Of a stretch of 64,000 nt of DNA, positions 1 to 12,700 are shown one piece after another. The translations under genes and the position numbers were made by a program. Origin of the DNA: Deuterostichococcus epilithicus (Eukaryota; Chlorophyta; Trebouxiophyceae; Prasiolales; Stichococcaceae); NCBI GenBank assembly GCA_033439295.1, contig JAVTLE010000016.1, positions 1,860,001-1,924,000 of the forward strand, given 5' to 3'. The first letter of the stretch is position 1; each line of letters begins with the position of its first letter. Below the pieces are notes generated by a model that was not told the DNA's origin, made no database searches, and was given only the letters and a program-made list of their open reading frames with translations.

Positions 1-3000
1 CCACCGGCGCCGCGGCAACGGGCGTGATGGCTTGCAGGTCGCGGACGATCGTGTTGAACTTCACGATATGCTCCGCCAGGAAGTCGTCTGCGGCAGCAGC
101 AGGGTAGATTCACCAGCAGTCTCGGTGACGAGGCGCCCCTTTGCCGAAGCAGAGCGGCCGCTTCATTCTGAAGTGGTAATAGCAAGATGCTGCACACGTT
201 GCACAAGAGCCGGCTCGTTTTCAGATAGCATTGCCATCGTCTAGAGGGTGCCCTCTCATGCTCTTATGCATCTCGGGTAGGTTACTTCGGCGGAACAGCG
301 AGTCACGTGATTGGCAATCAGTCACCTTGCCGCCGGATCGGCTTGGCCTCTTCCACGGTCACCATCTCCTCGCCGGAGGTGGGGTCGACGTCGATGTGGA
401 AGTCCACGTCCGCCGCCGGCAGGAACACGCCCTGCAGCAGGCAGGGGCACCGCAACTCAGAAGCCAGGCTGTCTCTGGAATGGACTGGCAGCCGTGTGCT
501 TTCACTCCCGCAGGGCCGCACTGGCTCTGTGAGCGTGCCCGCGGTCTAACAGTCAAACACCGATGCAGATCTGCCGCCCTTGAAATTGGGAGTTGCGCTG
601 CGCACCTCAGTGGCGTCGCCAGAGCCGTTCCAGGTCTTCACGAAGGCGGTGGACTTGAGCAGCATGAGCTGCGAGCGCAGCGTGGCGCCGTCCATTTCCA
701 TCAGCCCCGCCAGCTTTGGCAGCGAGATGCTCTGCAGCGGGAAGACGTTATGACCATAAAGACGTTGACTTTATGGAAGTGCAGTACAGCGCATGGTGCA
801 GCATTTTGAAAGGGAGTGCTGCAAGACTACAATAGGCGCAGTGGATGCAGTGGGCTGGCTTAACCACATAGGCGTAGCAGAGCGACGGAGAGATGCTGCA
901 CTCAAACTTGGGGATGCATCCACGGCAAAGGCTGCAGCACGCCAAAACGAAATGCAGCCCCCACCGTGTACAGCTTGAGCAGCTGCTTGAGGCCTGGCAG
1001 CGAGCGCTGCTGGTGCAGGAGCGCGAGGAACATCTTGAGCTGCAGGCGGTACGCCTCCTGGTTGGTATTGGCGGACGGGGCATCGTAGTCCGGCGGGCTG
1101 GCGGTGATGAACTTGGGGCAGGCGTAGGAGAACAGCTCGTCGAAGACGCCCTGGTCGCCCAGCACCATGCGCTGCCGCTTCTCGCCGTACCTGTCAGATG
1201 CATCGAACGTTTGGAACACAGGGTTGTGGGCGGGTCAGGCGGACGGCGTCGCATCGTAAGGCCTCGAGATAGACAAGCAGCGGGCAAGTGTCCGAGTACA
1301 GAAGACATGATCAGTGGCAATCCTGCTGCAGCTTCAGGATCAGGATACCGTTTCTTTCTCTGTCAACATGTGTCAAGACCAGATCAGGGGCAGGGGAGAG
1401 GACCGGGCGCACTTCTCCTGCAGCAAGTTGAGCACGGTCTCGTTGAGGTCGGCGAGCGCCGGCGGGCACAGCGCCGAGGTGATGGCCAGCAGCGCAAACA
1501 TCTGCTCGTTCTTCTTCAGGATCTGCTCGTACTGCGCGCTGCGCTGGTGGAAGCCCTTCACCCTGCGGTGGCAGCGTGCCATGGAACATCAGCCCGCATC
1601 ATAATATCTGCTTGTTGCCAAAGAGCAGCTGGGCTCGGCTGCTTTTTCTCTCAACAGCATGCTCCAAGGCCAATCGGCATCCGAAGAGCCTCTGATCACG
1701 CATTTCCTCTCATCCCGCACCGGTGGATGAATGCGAGGATGGTGTTGAAGGCGCGGGCGGCGTCCAGGTAGCGGCGCTGCATCATGTAGCAGAAGCCGCC
1801 GTAGTAGTACACCGAGATGTTGCAGCCCACGATGGCAGGCGTCAGCAGGTCCCGCGCCTCGAACAGGTTCAGCGGCGCCATCGCCTGGGAGCAGCAACGC
1901 GCCACATGAGCAGCGGCAGCCTCGTTGAGAGGCTCCAGAGGCAGGCTTCCTGGCGTCTGCCGAAACTGATAACGGACAAGCCTGCGTCTTTGAGCTGGAA
2001 TAGGACAGAGTCTGACCAGTCTGGCAACGCAATGCCATGCCCACTGCACGCCCACCCCCAGGCAGCGCTTTCTCCGTTCCTGTCGCCGGAACAGGCGACA
2101 GGGAAGACATCAAGCTGGCGCCCACCTTCAAGGCGCCATGGTAGTCGCCTGTGAGCGCGTGCACCCGCTGCAGGCCCACCAGACTGAAGTAGCCCAGCAT
2201 GCGCAGCACATTGGACTGCCCCTGCACAAAGCCGTCGCTCGCCTTCAGGCGCGCCGCACCGCCTGCAGGTTGTGTGACAGCACCATCAGCCAACCGGCAT
2301 CGTTACCTTGGATGCAGAGCAGCTTGCTGCGATGTTGGTTAAACCAAACAAAACGAGCATCTCGTTGCCAGAGCAGCAAGTCCCTCTGCTGTACTCCTCT
2401 TTGCCAGGTCCCAAGGCAGGCGTGGGCCCTCCCACCGGATTATTGGAACAGCGTAACGGCTCCAATAATTTGGCGGCATGTAGAGATGTTGCAAGAGAAT
2501 GATGCTGCCTGCTTGCCGGCATTCAATGAGTCGATACAGCTCTGTACCTGATCGCAAGCAAACAGTGCCACACTATGCATGAGTGTCTCACCTGGCGCGG
2601 CCAGCTCCTCCACAATGGCAGATTTGCCAACCAGCGCCTGCAGGTAGTTCAGCACGCCCAGCACGTTCCACACCTCCTCCGCCGCCCGCAGCTGGTTCAC
2701 CTGCAGATGCGGACAGATTCGCTGTTGCGTTTCCTGGTCTTCCGTCCAGCACCATTGCTGGGCGTGCCTACCAGCCGCCATTCCTGTGCTTCCCATCAGA
2801 GGTGGCCGATCATCGGGCACCAGACAACACAGGTACAAGGAATGACCCAGCTGGTGCTCGATGCGGACAGCCTGCTGTGCATGGCCGTTATCCTTCAGGC
2901 ATAGATGAGGAGTACAAGGGTTTTGTGACAGCACACCTCGTCCGCGGACTTCATGGACAGCTTGCCGCGGTACTGCGCGAAGGACTGAAACTGGTACACG

Positions 3001-3879
3001 AACTCGTCGATCATGTCCCACAGCCAGCCGTTCGGCAGCTGCATGTTGACATTGCCGTGCAGGATGACGCCGAAGAGCGCGGTGTAGTTGGCCCACGACT
3101 CGGCGCGCGCCTCCAATGACGGCTGCGTGATCGCGTACAGGTGCCGGAAGTACATCTCCTGCGAAGTCCCGGAGGTGCACCACGTGTCACGCCGCATCCA
3201 GCGAGGAGCGGGATCGCCGCCAGCAGTGCTGCCACGCCGTCTGCGTGGGTTTCGCTGCCAAATCTGGGTCCTGTGGCTTGTTCGACTCCTCGGGAGATCA
3301 CCAGTGTGTGCAGGCTGCTAGCGCAGCAGAGAATGGACCGCACACTTGCAGCAAGTGTGCGGCAACGGATAAAACATCATCCATCCGCAGATTTCTGTGG
3401 TACGCACCTTGTAGAGCATGCAGAACACGTGGTCGTGGTCCACCAGCTCGGAGATGGCATCCACCGGCGGCCATGGCTGGCCCTTGAAGAAGCGCTCGCT
3501 CAGCTTCACGAACGACACGTCGTACATCGACTGAATCTCCCGGATGTTGCGTTCCCTGCATGAGCAAGGAACTATCGCGTCTTGCCCGGCTTATAGCAGC
3601 TTCGCTCCACGACCCATCGCCCAAGCTGCTGCTGCTGCGGCAGCGGCCGGGCGCAATGCCGCACTCCGTCAAAAGTCTGTGGCGTGCGAAGCCGCGGTCT
3701 GCTGCTTACCTGATGTGGCGGTAGAAGTAGACCACAAACTGCTTGACCATGTCGGGCACACCATATTCGCCCCCGCCCTGCAAACCATTTGCCAGTGTCA
3801 AGCACCCACTGCCACGCTTCCAGAGGCTGCAACACCGAGCATACCGCACCGGACTCACCTGCGGGCCGCCATAGCTCAT
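1..3879 (-). CDS. eIF3L: Translation initiation factor eIF3 subunit L (3' end off window)
   Basis: Non-core subunit of the eIF3 complex, which binds the 40S ribosome in the cytosol; the family carries a PCI domain. Twelve exons can be traced. Exon 1 (3859-3879) encodes MSYGGPQ; then 3710-3777 (ends FYRHI), 3408-3555 (KLSERFFKGQPWPPVDAI, ELVDHDHVF), 2938-3158 (YFRHLYAI, GWLWDMIDEFVYQFQ), 2591-2700, and blocks near 2130-2300, 1720-1890, 1410-1565, 970-1195 (YRLQLKMFLALLHQQ, LKQLLKLYT), 610-750, 326-436 (VDFHIDVD) and 1-87 (DDFLAEHIVKFN). These align in order with eIF3L over its whole length. The final exon reaches the edge, so at most a few codons are missing. Its start lies 364 bp from the divergent NIT2 gene. 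No rival family fits. Confidence 0.93.
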
Positions 3880-4243
3880 GGTCGCAACCCTCTGAATCTT
3901 TTCTCCGGCTAGACTCGACTGTACCCCAAGCAGTTTGAAGCTTGGGATCGAATCTTGATGAATCTCCGCCCGCTATGGGGAACTTCACAGACGCGCCGAT
4001 GCCAGCCCAAATTAGATGCAGAACGCTGTCGAGGCTGAGCAGGCACGGTAAACTCAAGTTTTGACCCCAGCAGCGCAGAGCTGCGCCAGGCGGCGAAAAC
4101 TAACAGCCCCTCGCGCTGCGATTGCCTTATGCACACCCCCTGTGGAATTTGTCTTGCACGCTTTGGATCACAGCACCAGGCGTGCTTGTGTTCATAAGTC
4201 GGTTCGACATTGTGAAATCCAGTGCGTGAACATCTGACGAGGT
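3880..4243. promoter_or_regulatory. Divergent upstream region shared by eIF3L and NIT2
   Basis: A 364 bp stretch between the start codons of two genes reading outward. It must hold both 5' untranslated regions and promoters. No TATA box or other clear element was picked out by eye; the role is inferred from layout only. Confidence 0.4.
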
Positions 4244-5840
4244 TTGGTGCAGCGATCTCAACGTTTCGACCGGCTGCACCTTTCCATGATATTGACCTCC
4301 TCGTTGCGCACGCTCGGTCTTAAAGCTTTTCGGTCGGTGAACACTGTCAGCCGGCTTCCTATACCACACGGATTCTCGGTGATGGCCGGCCCCGGTGGCG
4401 GACGACCGGATGCCAAGCAGAAGGTACCTGCAGGGCGTGCTGCATGCATGCCAGGACGGGTTGCGCTCAATCTTTCCGCTGAACAACGTGCTCAAACCTC
4501 CAGGTCAGCCTGGCGCTATGCCAGCTCACAGTTGGAGAGGACAAGAATGCAAACTGGGACACCATGCGCGCCGCTGTGAAGGTGCGCAGCACCTGTTTGT
4601 CCTCTGCCAGCAGTCGACAGAACAAGCCATCGAGCATGCATTTTACGTGCGTGACAGTAGTTCTTAATGACAGGAGACACCATCAACCGCCTTGCTTGCC
4701 AACTGTAGGAAGCCGCCGGCCATGGCGCCAAGCTGGTGGTGCTCCCGGAGATGTGGAACTGCCCCTACTCCAACGACAGCTTCCCGGTGTACGCTGAGGA
4801 CATCGACAGCGGCGCCTCGGAGTCTGCGCAGCTGCTGTCGCATGCCGCGAGGGAGCACGGCGTGACGCTCATCGGCGGCTCAATCCCGGAGACCAGCAAT
4901 GACAAGCTGTACAACACATGCTGCATTTACGGCCCAGACGGCAGCCTGCTCGGCAAGCACCAAAAGGTGATGACACGCTGTAACTGTGCAGCAAGCGTGA
5001 CCAACCGGTTTCGCAGTGCGCTGCAGCAATGTCCTGTCGCACTCAGTCAACACAAAGCTGATCAGAGCGTCAGTATCCAAGTCATCCTCGCCTCTACTGC
5101 TAATCCCATACAGGTGCACCTATTCGACATTGACATCCCCGGCAAAGTGACGTTCAAAGAGTCGGAGACGCTGACGCCAGGGCGGCTAGGGACCGTAGTG
5201 GACACGCCGCACGGCACCATCGCCGTTGGCATCTGCTACGATCTGCGCTTCCCGGAGCTGGCGCAGATGTACGCCAAGAAGGGCGCCAACATCATCATAT
5301 ACCCAGGTAGGTACCCCGCCAGTGGTGGTCTCCAGCATTATCGGTCGCTGAGTTGAACATTCCACCGTCCAGCTCGGATGCGATTTGCAAGCAAGCCTCG
5401 ATGTGCCATGACACTGTGCCCGCAGGCGCATTCAACACTACTACTGGGCCACTGCACTGGGAGCTACTGCTGCGGGCGCGCGCGACGGATAACCAGCTGT
5501 TTGTCGCCGCCTGCTCGCCGGCTCGCAACGAGGACGCCTCGTACCAGGTGCGACTAGGTACCTGTCGAATCGTTGCTGGCATTGCCGGCAGGGAGTCGAT
5601 GTTGACCTACTTGCAGGATGGCAGATGCAGCCCCTTATGGCATGTGTTGCGCGCCTTCAGGCATGGGGCCACTCGACGGTCGTTAGCCCCAACGGCGAGG
5701 TGCTGGCCACAATGGCGCACGAGTCCGGCATCGTGTATGCGGAGCTGGACCTGGCGGAGGTTGAAGAGCGGAGGCGGAACATGCCGCTGACGCAGCAAAA
5801 GCGCCACGACCTGTACGAGCTGGTGGACAAAACCGCATGA
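4244..5840 (+). CDS. NIT2: Omega-amidase NIT2 (nitrilase superfamily), probably organelle-targeted
   Basis: Hydrolyses alpha-ketoglutaramate or alpha-ketosuccinamate to the keto acid and ammonia. Six exons: 4244 or 4286-4423, 4504-4581, 4709-4966, 5114-5306, 5426-5547, 5661-5840; the phases join cleanly to 322 residues from the ATG at 4286, or 336 from 4244. The catalytic Glu ([14 protein letters not shown]), Lys ([16 protein letters not shown]) and Cys ([11 protein letters not shown]) are all present, as is [17 protein letters not shown]. Human NIT2 is about 276 residues; the extra 45-60 N-terminal residues are rich in Arg, Ser, Leu and Thr with few acids, like a mitochondrial or plastid transit peptide. 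The ATG at 4382 (MAGPGGG) would give a cytosolic form, so dual start use is possible. A NIT1-type enzyme is less likely given the NIT2-like FDIDIPGK stretch. Confidence 0.93.
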
Positions 5841-6341
5841 GTGCTGGGCACTCATAACGCTGTACACCATATACTGACTGTGCAACTCATGTACACTGGT
5901 TTACCGCATGCACCATTTTTGGCTGGCGCTGCGCCGCGATTCGGCAGGTCGTGGACCAACTGCAAGTGCTGAGCGCTGCACACAAAAACCAGGACTTGTC
6001 TAGGTATCATATCGTTGCGCCAAGAAGACGGAATGAGGAGGTGTGGATCGCCACTGTGTTGCTGCGTCGCCGCTACCGGTGTTGGGTGTCCTAGTCACAG
6101 GTAACTTGGGCATTGGACGAGGCCAGAGGCCTCATGCACCACCCATCATTGATCGTTTCAAGCTCGAAGGCAGGTTATTTCAGTCTTGCAGGAAGCCTCA
6201 TTGCCGCTGCACAGAGAATCTGGCAGGTCGGTCGCGAACGAGCCAAGTCGATTTCACCTTGCATCGGAACGGTTCTGGGATTGCTGTCTTCAGTTTGTTA
6301 CCGTCAACAGATGTGAGTCCTCGCTTATACGGCAGAGAATC
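5841..6341. other. Intergenic, NIT2 to CSN6
   Basis: About 500 bp between two genes on the same strand; holds the NIT2 3' end and the CSN6 upstream region. An in-frame upstream ATG for CSN6 at 6186 exists, but the sequence after it does not look like protein. Nothing else was recognised. Confidence 0.5.
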
Positions 6342-9078
6342 ATGGAGGGGAAGCTCGAGGAGGCACGGCAGAGCGCGTCGGGCCTCGACTTCAAGCTGCA
6401 TCCTGTGAGTTGCTCCATGTTCAGTTCGCACGATATGGTCGGAATGAGGTCACAATGAACTTCGAGAGACATGCTCAAAGCGATCGTGAAAGCTCGTGTC
6501 TGCAAAGCACGCATGCTTGGCAGTACATTGACCTGCAATCATTGCCAGCGGCAGCGCCGTTTCTAAGAGCTGACCGCTAATCGCCGCGCAGCTGGTGCTC
6601 ATCAACGTCAGCGACCACTACACGCGCAGCAAGGCGAACGATATAGACTGCAGCGGCGGCCAATTCCGCGTCCTTGGATGCCTCCTCGGGCAGCAGGTGC
6701 GAAGCGAGCCCCACAGAAGCGGCGTCAAGCGGACATAGCGGAACGCTAGAACCCTGTGCAGGTCGCAGAACACCAGGAGGTCAGGTGTTTGCAGAAGGCT
6801 TACACAGATCTGCTGCGACCGATGCGGCGCTTACTGCGCCGTACTAGTTCACAGCCTCCCCCTGCCCCCCGCCGGGTCCCCCAATCGTGCCGCTGAATGT
6901 TGGTGCACGAACGCAGGTGGGCCGGAACGTAGACATCAGCAACTCGTTCGAGATCCTGTATGCCGTCGTCGAGGGCAAGGTGGTCATGGACGATGCCTTC
7001 ATGGCCAAGCGCTTGGACCAATGTGCGTCTCCACATGCTGTTCCCAGCCCCAATGGCTCTTGCGAGTTGTACCGCGTTGGGTTGACGACCAAGCGGAAAG
7101 CATCACGGTGGTGCTGCCACGGAAGATGCCTGCCTTTCGATCCGCATGAATGGCGCTGCATGGCCAGCACCGCCATTGTCTCCTGCAGCCTGGATACAGT
7201 GCGGCATGTTGCAGGAGTCTCTGGTTCATGCAGACGCCGCTGCATCACCAGAAGCTGACAGCCGGTGCTCTGCGCACGTTGCAGACAAGCAGGTGTACCC
7301 GGCGCTGGATGTGGTGGGCTGGTATGCGACTGGCGCGCAGCAGGAGGCAGACATAGAGACACACAAGCAGGTGCCCGGACCCGGCGGCGCTGCTGCTGCC
7401 ACACAAACCACGCGTGTGCATTGCCTGATCGTGCACTTGGCATGCTGTGAGTCGCTGCGAGCTCGGACTCGACACTGCAAGGCTGAGAAGCCTCGAGACC
7501 CCGCCCCTCCATGCAGATCATGGCGCTCAACGAGTCGCCGGTGCTGCTGCTGCTGGACCCCACGCTGCAGGCCGGCCAGCGGGACCTGCCAGTGCGGCTA
7601 TTTGAGAGCGGTGCGGAACCTGACTTGACGCCCGAGCAGACAGGCTCGAGTGCCTGCCACATACCCGACCGCGAATGCCGGCTGCGGTGACTGCCAGCTG
7701 GAAGCTGGTTGCAGACGAGGGTACAAGCGTGCGTCGCTGGGACGTTCACTGTCGTTGTTCAAGGCAGCCAGTCCATCAAGTCTCTGCTGGGCTGTCGCAG
7801 AGCTACACGTCAAGGAGGGCGTTGCATCCTTCTCGTTCGTGCAGGCAAACTTTCATATCGAGGTGCGCAACGCTCTGTCAGCTCAGCGCTGATGGTGCTC
7901 GGCACTCGACGCTGCGCATCATGGAAACTGCGGCAACAGCGCCGGCGTCAGCAAGCGCTCCTGCCTTGGATCTCAGTGCGAGGCGGTCGTGCATCGAACA
8001 TTTAGACAAGCAGCACAACTGCCAGTTGCACGCCAGGTGCAATTGAGTGCTCACTGTTCGACTTCCCCCGCAGACGTCGGAAGCAGAGCGCATCGGCGTC
8101 AACCAGGTAGCGAAGATTCTGCCGTCCGGCAAGTCCAGCGGCTCCGACCAGCGTGAGCACTCACAGTAATTTCTGACGTCTTTTGCATGCTGAATGCGAT
8201 GCATGTCTGCATTTCATGTGTGCAATCTGCGGTCTGGCTGAGCCTGTGCCAGCAAGTTGACTGGGCCGCTGGCATGTCGAACAGATCCAGACAGCTGACG
8301 GGCAGGTGTTGTGCTTGCGGCACAGTGACGGCGCACTACCAGAGCATGCACGCGGCGGTGAAGATGCTGATCAGCCGAATACAGGCCCTGCACCAGCTGG
8401 TGTCTCAGATGCAGTTGGGTGCGCAGTGTGCCATCATATTGTGTTTGCAGTGGTGCAGTGTCTGCCTCGTTTGCGCCCAGCCTCGCATGCTCATGCGATT
8501 CTCTCAAAAGACCCCCCATCGCGGTGTGGCGCTAATTGCTGGGTGTGCGTGCGCCGTTGCAAGGCGGCGTGCTCGAGGAGCGAACACCACTGGAGGTGGC
8601 TGTCGAGTCATTAAAGTGTCGCCCTTTCTCGATGCACAGGCGCGCTGCCGTACGATCACCAGCTGGCGCGGCAGGCGGCGGCGCTTGTGCGGCGGCTGCC
8701 GGTGCTGGACACCCCGCAGTTCCACGAGGACTACCTCACGGTACAGCCACCGCTGGATTATGAGTTGTAAAGCAGTGTCTTGCTGCCCTGCATAAGGGCG
8801 GTGACCGGCGTGCAACGCAAGCAACATCCCGGCAAACAGTGCGGACCATGCCCTTTGTTGGCAATGGCGTCACACGGATTGGATCTGCAGCTGCAGTCCC
8901 ATTTGATGCTGACGTGAGCTCACTAACTAAGCTGCTGCTTGCGCAGGAGTACAACGACACGATGCTGACGGTCTACATGGCGAGCGTCACAAAGGGCCTC
9001 AGCGCGACTCACGATGTCATAGAGAAGTTCAACATTGCATACGACCGCACCAATTTCCGCCGTCGTGGCGGCCTTTGA
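6342..9078 (+). CDS. CSN6: COP9 signalosome subunit 6
   Basis: MPN-domain subunit of the COP9 signalosome, which removes NEDD8/RUB1 from cullins. Ten exons with consistent phases: 6342-6404, 6592-6696, 6917-7022, 7285-7370, 7517-7610, 7801-7862, 8074-8152, 8326-8418, 8640-8740, 8947-9078, giving 306 residues (plant and animal CSN6 are about 315-330). Conserved pieces in order: LDFKLHP, LVLINVSDHYTR, VGRNVDISNSFEILY, VYPALDVVGWYATG, IETHKQ, TSEAERIGVNQVAKI, LTAHYQSMHAAVKML, and the C-terminal VIEKFNIAYDRTNF. As usual for CSN6 the MPN fold lacks the JAMM zinc ligands, so it should be a catalytically silent partner of CSN5. The start was chosen because MEGKLEEARQSASGLDFKLHP leads straight into the family's first block. 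eIF3f/h and Rpn8 are also MPN proteins, but the C-terminal blocks match CSN6. Confidence 0.94.
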
Positions 9079-9732
9079 ATATGTTGCGCCACCACGCGGT
9101 GCAGCTGTCCCTCGCTCAAGACAGGCGCCCCAGGTGCACTCGAGGCTTTGTCTGGTGTGTGCGTCTTGGTCTTAGATCGCAGCAGGTTTGCCATGGCCGC
9201 TGTTGCAGGACACCCAGGTAGGCCGCAGAGGTCCAGTGGTCAAACCGGGATGGATTTTAGCAGGAACATGGGCGAGGCAAGTGAATCCCGTCATGATGAT
9301 CGTTTGCTCTCATTCCGATCTCACCAACGTCAATCTGCCACGACGATCAGATTGGTTCCCAAACACACAGCGATGGCGATTTGCTAATGCAAGCGGAGCG
9401 GAGTGTACAGCCAGAAGCATAGTCACGAGACAAGTTGCGGTTCATGTTAATTGCGCCTCAGCTAGGTAGTTACCACAGCCTGTCCTCACATTGCAGCCTG
9501 AGCAGGTGGCCGGAAGAGCTGATCCGAGCACTGCAGCAGTTCTCGACCCAAGAGTGTGTGCATGCTGCGGCGCCGGGCACTCGACGCCCGAACCGGACAG
9601 CGGCCGCAGCGACAGAGAAATCCCCGCGACATGCTGCGGGACCCGCTCGCGATATGGCGGAGGCGGTGACCGCCATAATGGGGCTCGGCCAGCGCCCTGC
9701 AGCCCCTGCGCTTATCCGCCCGCCCGCCTGCC
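9079..9732. other. Convergent 3' region of CSN6 and the PATROL1-like gene
   Basis: About 650 bp between two stop codons facing each other. Several open frames cross it on both strands, but none has recognisable protein character. It should contain both 3' untranslated regions. Confidence 0.5.
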
Positions 9733-12700
9733 TCACTGGGCGCGCTGCCCGGTGGCGTAGGCAGCTGAGCTCTTCTTGCCGCCCGCGGTGGACAGCTTGC
9801 CCTTGAGGCTGGCCAGGTTGCGCGACAGCGAGCCCTCGTCCAGCTTCTTGGGCAGCCTGTACTCGTTCTTGAGGTACTTCGACGCCGCGTGCTCCGCCCT
9901 GCAGCCAAACAGGTCCCCTCAGATGGTGCACCAGGCTGCAGCGCTAGGCCTCCGAGGATGAGCATTGAAAACAAGCCTTGCGAGCTGGTTTGACAGCTTC
10001 CTCACTCGCATCTCTCCAGTGGCGGAGAGGAGCATGCGCGGCAGGCCGGGGGCTTTGCGAGGAGCAGGCTCGCTGACGCACAGGTCAGCGAGCGAGGGCG
10101 GACTCGTATGGCAGCGAGAGCGGACGTTTGAAGGGCGAGACATGGGTGCGCCTTTGCCATACGCAGCTTCCCACGCGCCTGTGGCTGAGCACGCGCAGCA
10201 GGACCTCCGGGTCGTAGGCGGTCTGCTTGGCGCCGCCGCGCTGCTGCTGCGACGTCTCCAGCCGCTCCACCAAGCTGCCCACCTCCAGTCGCATCACATA
10301 CAGCACCGCCTCTAGGTCCTGCATTGATGCCACACAAGCCACGGTGAAACCTCTGGGCCGGGAAACCGGATTGGAATCGAAGCGGCGCCATGGCCGCGCA
10401 CCTCCAGCCACATCATGCACAGACCGCCTCCGAGGCACTGCAGGGTGCACGTTTGAGGTTTTGGCGCCAGTCCGCCGTCAAGAGAGTGGTTCAGATGCTG
10501 AAGCCAGCGCGGCTGCGCACACGCGCGTGGCGTCTCCCGGCCTCCTGGGGCNGGGGGCGNNTCAGAGCGGGCCACTGTGACCGCTCAGAGCCGCGCCGCC
10601 GCCGCAAGCATCACCACGCTCACCGCTCGAGCGGCCGCAGCCCCAGCTCCGGGCGGCAGGACAGGCAAGGCGCACACACAAACTTTGCACAGGTCAGCGA
10701 GGAATTCGCCTGAAAACCCCGAAACACTTAAAAAGCCAAAGTACCTTGCACAGATCGGCGACCTCCTCGGCGGGCAGGCCGTCACCGTCGGCGTGGAACA
10801 GCGCCTGTGCCGCCTCCAGGTCCGCCTGCATCATCGGCACATCCGCTGGCGTGTACAGCCTGCGGCGGCGGCAGTAGGAAGCAGCATTCAGATCACACCG
10901 AGTGCAGAATATCAGTATTGCGCCACCTGACAACTCCGCCTGCATCATCGGCACGTCTGCCGACAATCACAGCCTACAGCGGCAGCAGGAAGCAGTGCTC
11001 ATGACCCAGATGCCAGCCTGCATCATCGGCCGCCCGCCGGCGTGTACAGCCTGCGGGGTGCGGAGGCGCAATGAGTCTCAGCGTCAGGCTGTGCCGGAGC
11101 CTGTCCTGCTGCGGTTGCCCACACATGCACGTTTGGAGGAGCCAGCGCAGGCCATCCGGACATACACAGGAAGATCCTGGGGCTTCCGAACAGGTTCAAA
11201 AGTGCCAGGGGCGGCAGGCGTTGGAGAACGCTTACCGGGTGGGGCCGCCGTCGAGGTACACGCGCCGCAGCGCTGCCACCAGCGCCGTGAGCATGCCGCG
11301 TGCCAGCGCCGGCTGCAGCCCCTGCGCATGGAAGTGCCTGCACGTCAGGCGCTGCTGACGGCATGACGGGCAAGGTACAGTGGCATCCTGCGGCAGCCCT
11401 GCTGCAGCGCGGGGCGAGACCGCGGCCTGCTGCGGTGCAGACGCGAAGCGTGAAGCCTGCATCGGAGGATCGCCCTCACTGCCTCATAGCACCATCAGAG
11501 TGTTCCGAAGTGCACCAAAGGGCAGGCCTCCACAAGGTGCAGAGCCTGCGTCGGAGGGTGTGCGACACACTGCATGAAAGCTGAAGGGTCCAAGGCTCAC
11601 CTGAGCGCCGGCCTCCACGAGGCCGCCGAGGGTGGCGTCCAGGATGTCGAGGATGGGCTGCAGGCGTGCCTCACCTACCCTATGTCGGTACAGCCCTTCC
11701 AGCAGGTCCGCCCGCAGGTCCCAAAACACCACCTGCGCAGCCATACACACTGTTTCGGAAATCGAGCAGGACACGCACAGCGCAAGTTGAACCGCCCTGC
11801 GATGCCTTGGTGCACCGACGAGTGACTGTCGCCGCAGCCCAAAACACGATCAAGAGGAATGGATGGCATTGATCAGTGGTCAGATTCGAGGAGGCTGCAA
11901 CGCCGCGAGGGCGTCGGGCTCACAGGGAGTCGACGGGTTATAAAGCCATAAAGCCAGCCAGCCGTGGTTCGTTCTTTCCAACAAGGTGTTGCGTATGCAT
12001 TGCGTTGCGCATGGGGTCCGGCGTGCCTTGATGCCGATGAAGGCGCACAGGGAGTCGAGGCCTCTGGTCAGCGCCGCAGTGGCACCCTCGAAGAGGCCCT
12101 TGAGCCAGTGGAAGTGCAGCTTCTCGCCGGCCTCGCCGCCCACCTCCGCCGGCATTGCCGCCGCTTCGCGGTGTATCTGTGCGATCGCACAGCAGCGAGG
12201 TTCAGGATCACGTGGCATCAGAGGAAGCAGCCGCCGAAAGGCACCGGCAACTGCAGGTTCCATGAGCTCTGCTTTGTGGGCGTGTTTTGGTGGGCTAATG
12301 TTGGTGGGCCGTCTCCAGCCCTGGGCTCGGCATGACTGGCCTGCAAGCAGGCTGCAGTCAGTGCGGTTGCCAGCATGCAAGCCGAGGGGCGGCTGCAAAC
12401 TCAGGGTCCAGACATCGGACACGGGCAGGGACTGATGTGCACCTCCTCCGCCTCCCGCTGCTCGCGAATTTGCTCCTGCAGGACAGGAGCGGCGGTCACA
12501 CGCTTCTGCCCTTGCAAACGCGATTTCCCTCTGGCACTGCTGCAAGCACGACTTCGGTGCACGTGAACGGCCAAGGAGGAGGGGTTTGTGACTGCAACAG
12601 CGCCGGAGTGCGAATCCAGTGCGTCTGCTGCTAACCTGCGGCGATCGGACCGCCCCTAGTCACAGCAGGCGACACCAATGAGTGCAATACCCAGCTGCCG

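Noticed and set aside
893-1771. 292-codon plus-strand open frame
   Set aside because: Antisense to eIF3L exons that match the family residue by residue.
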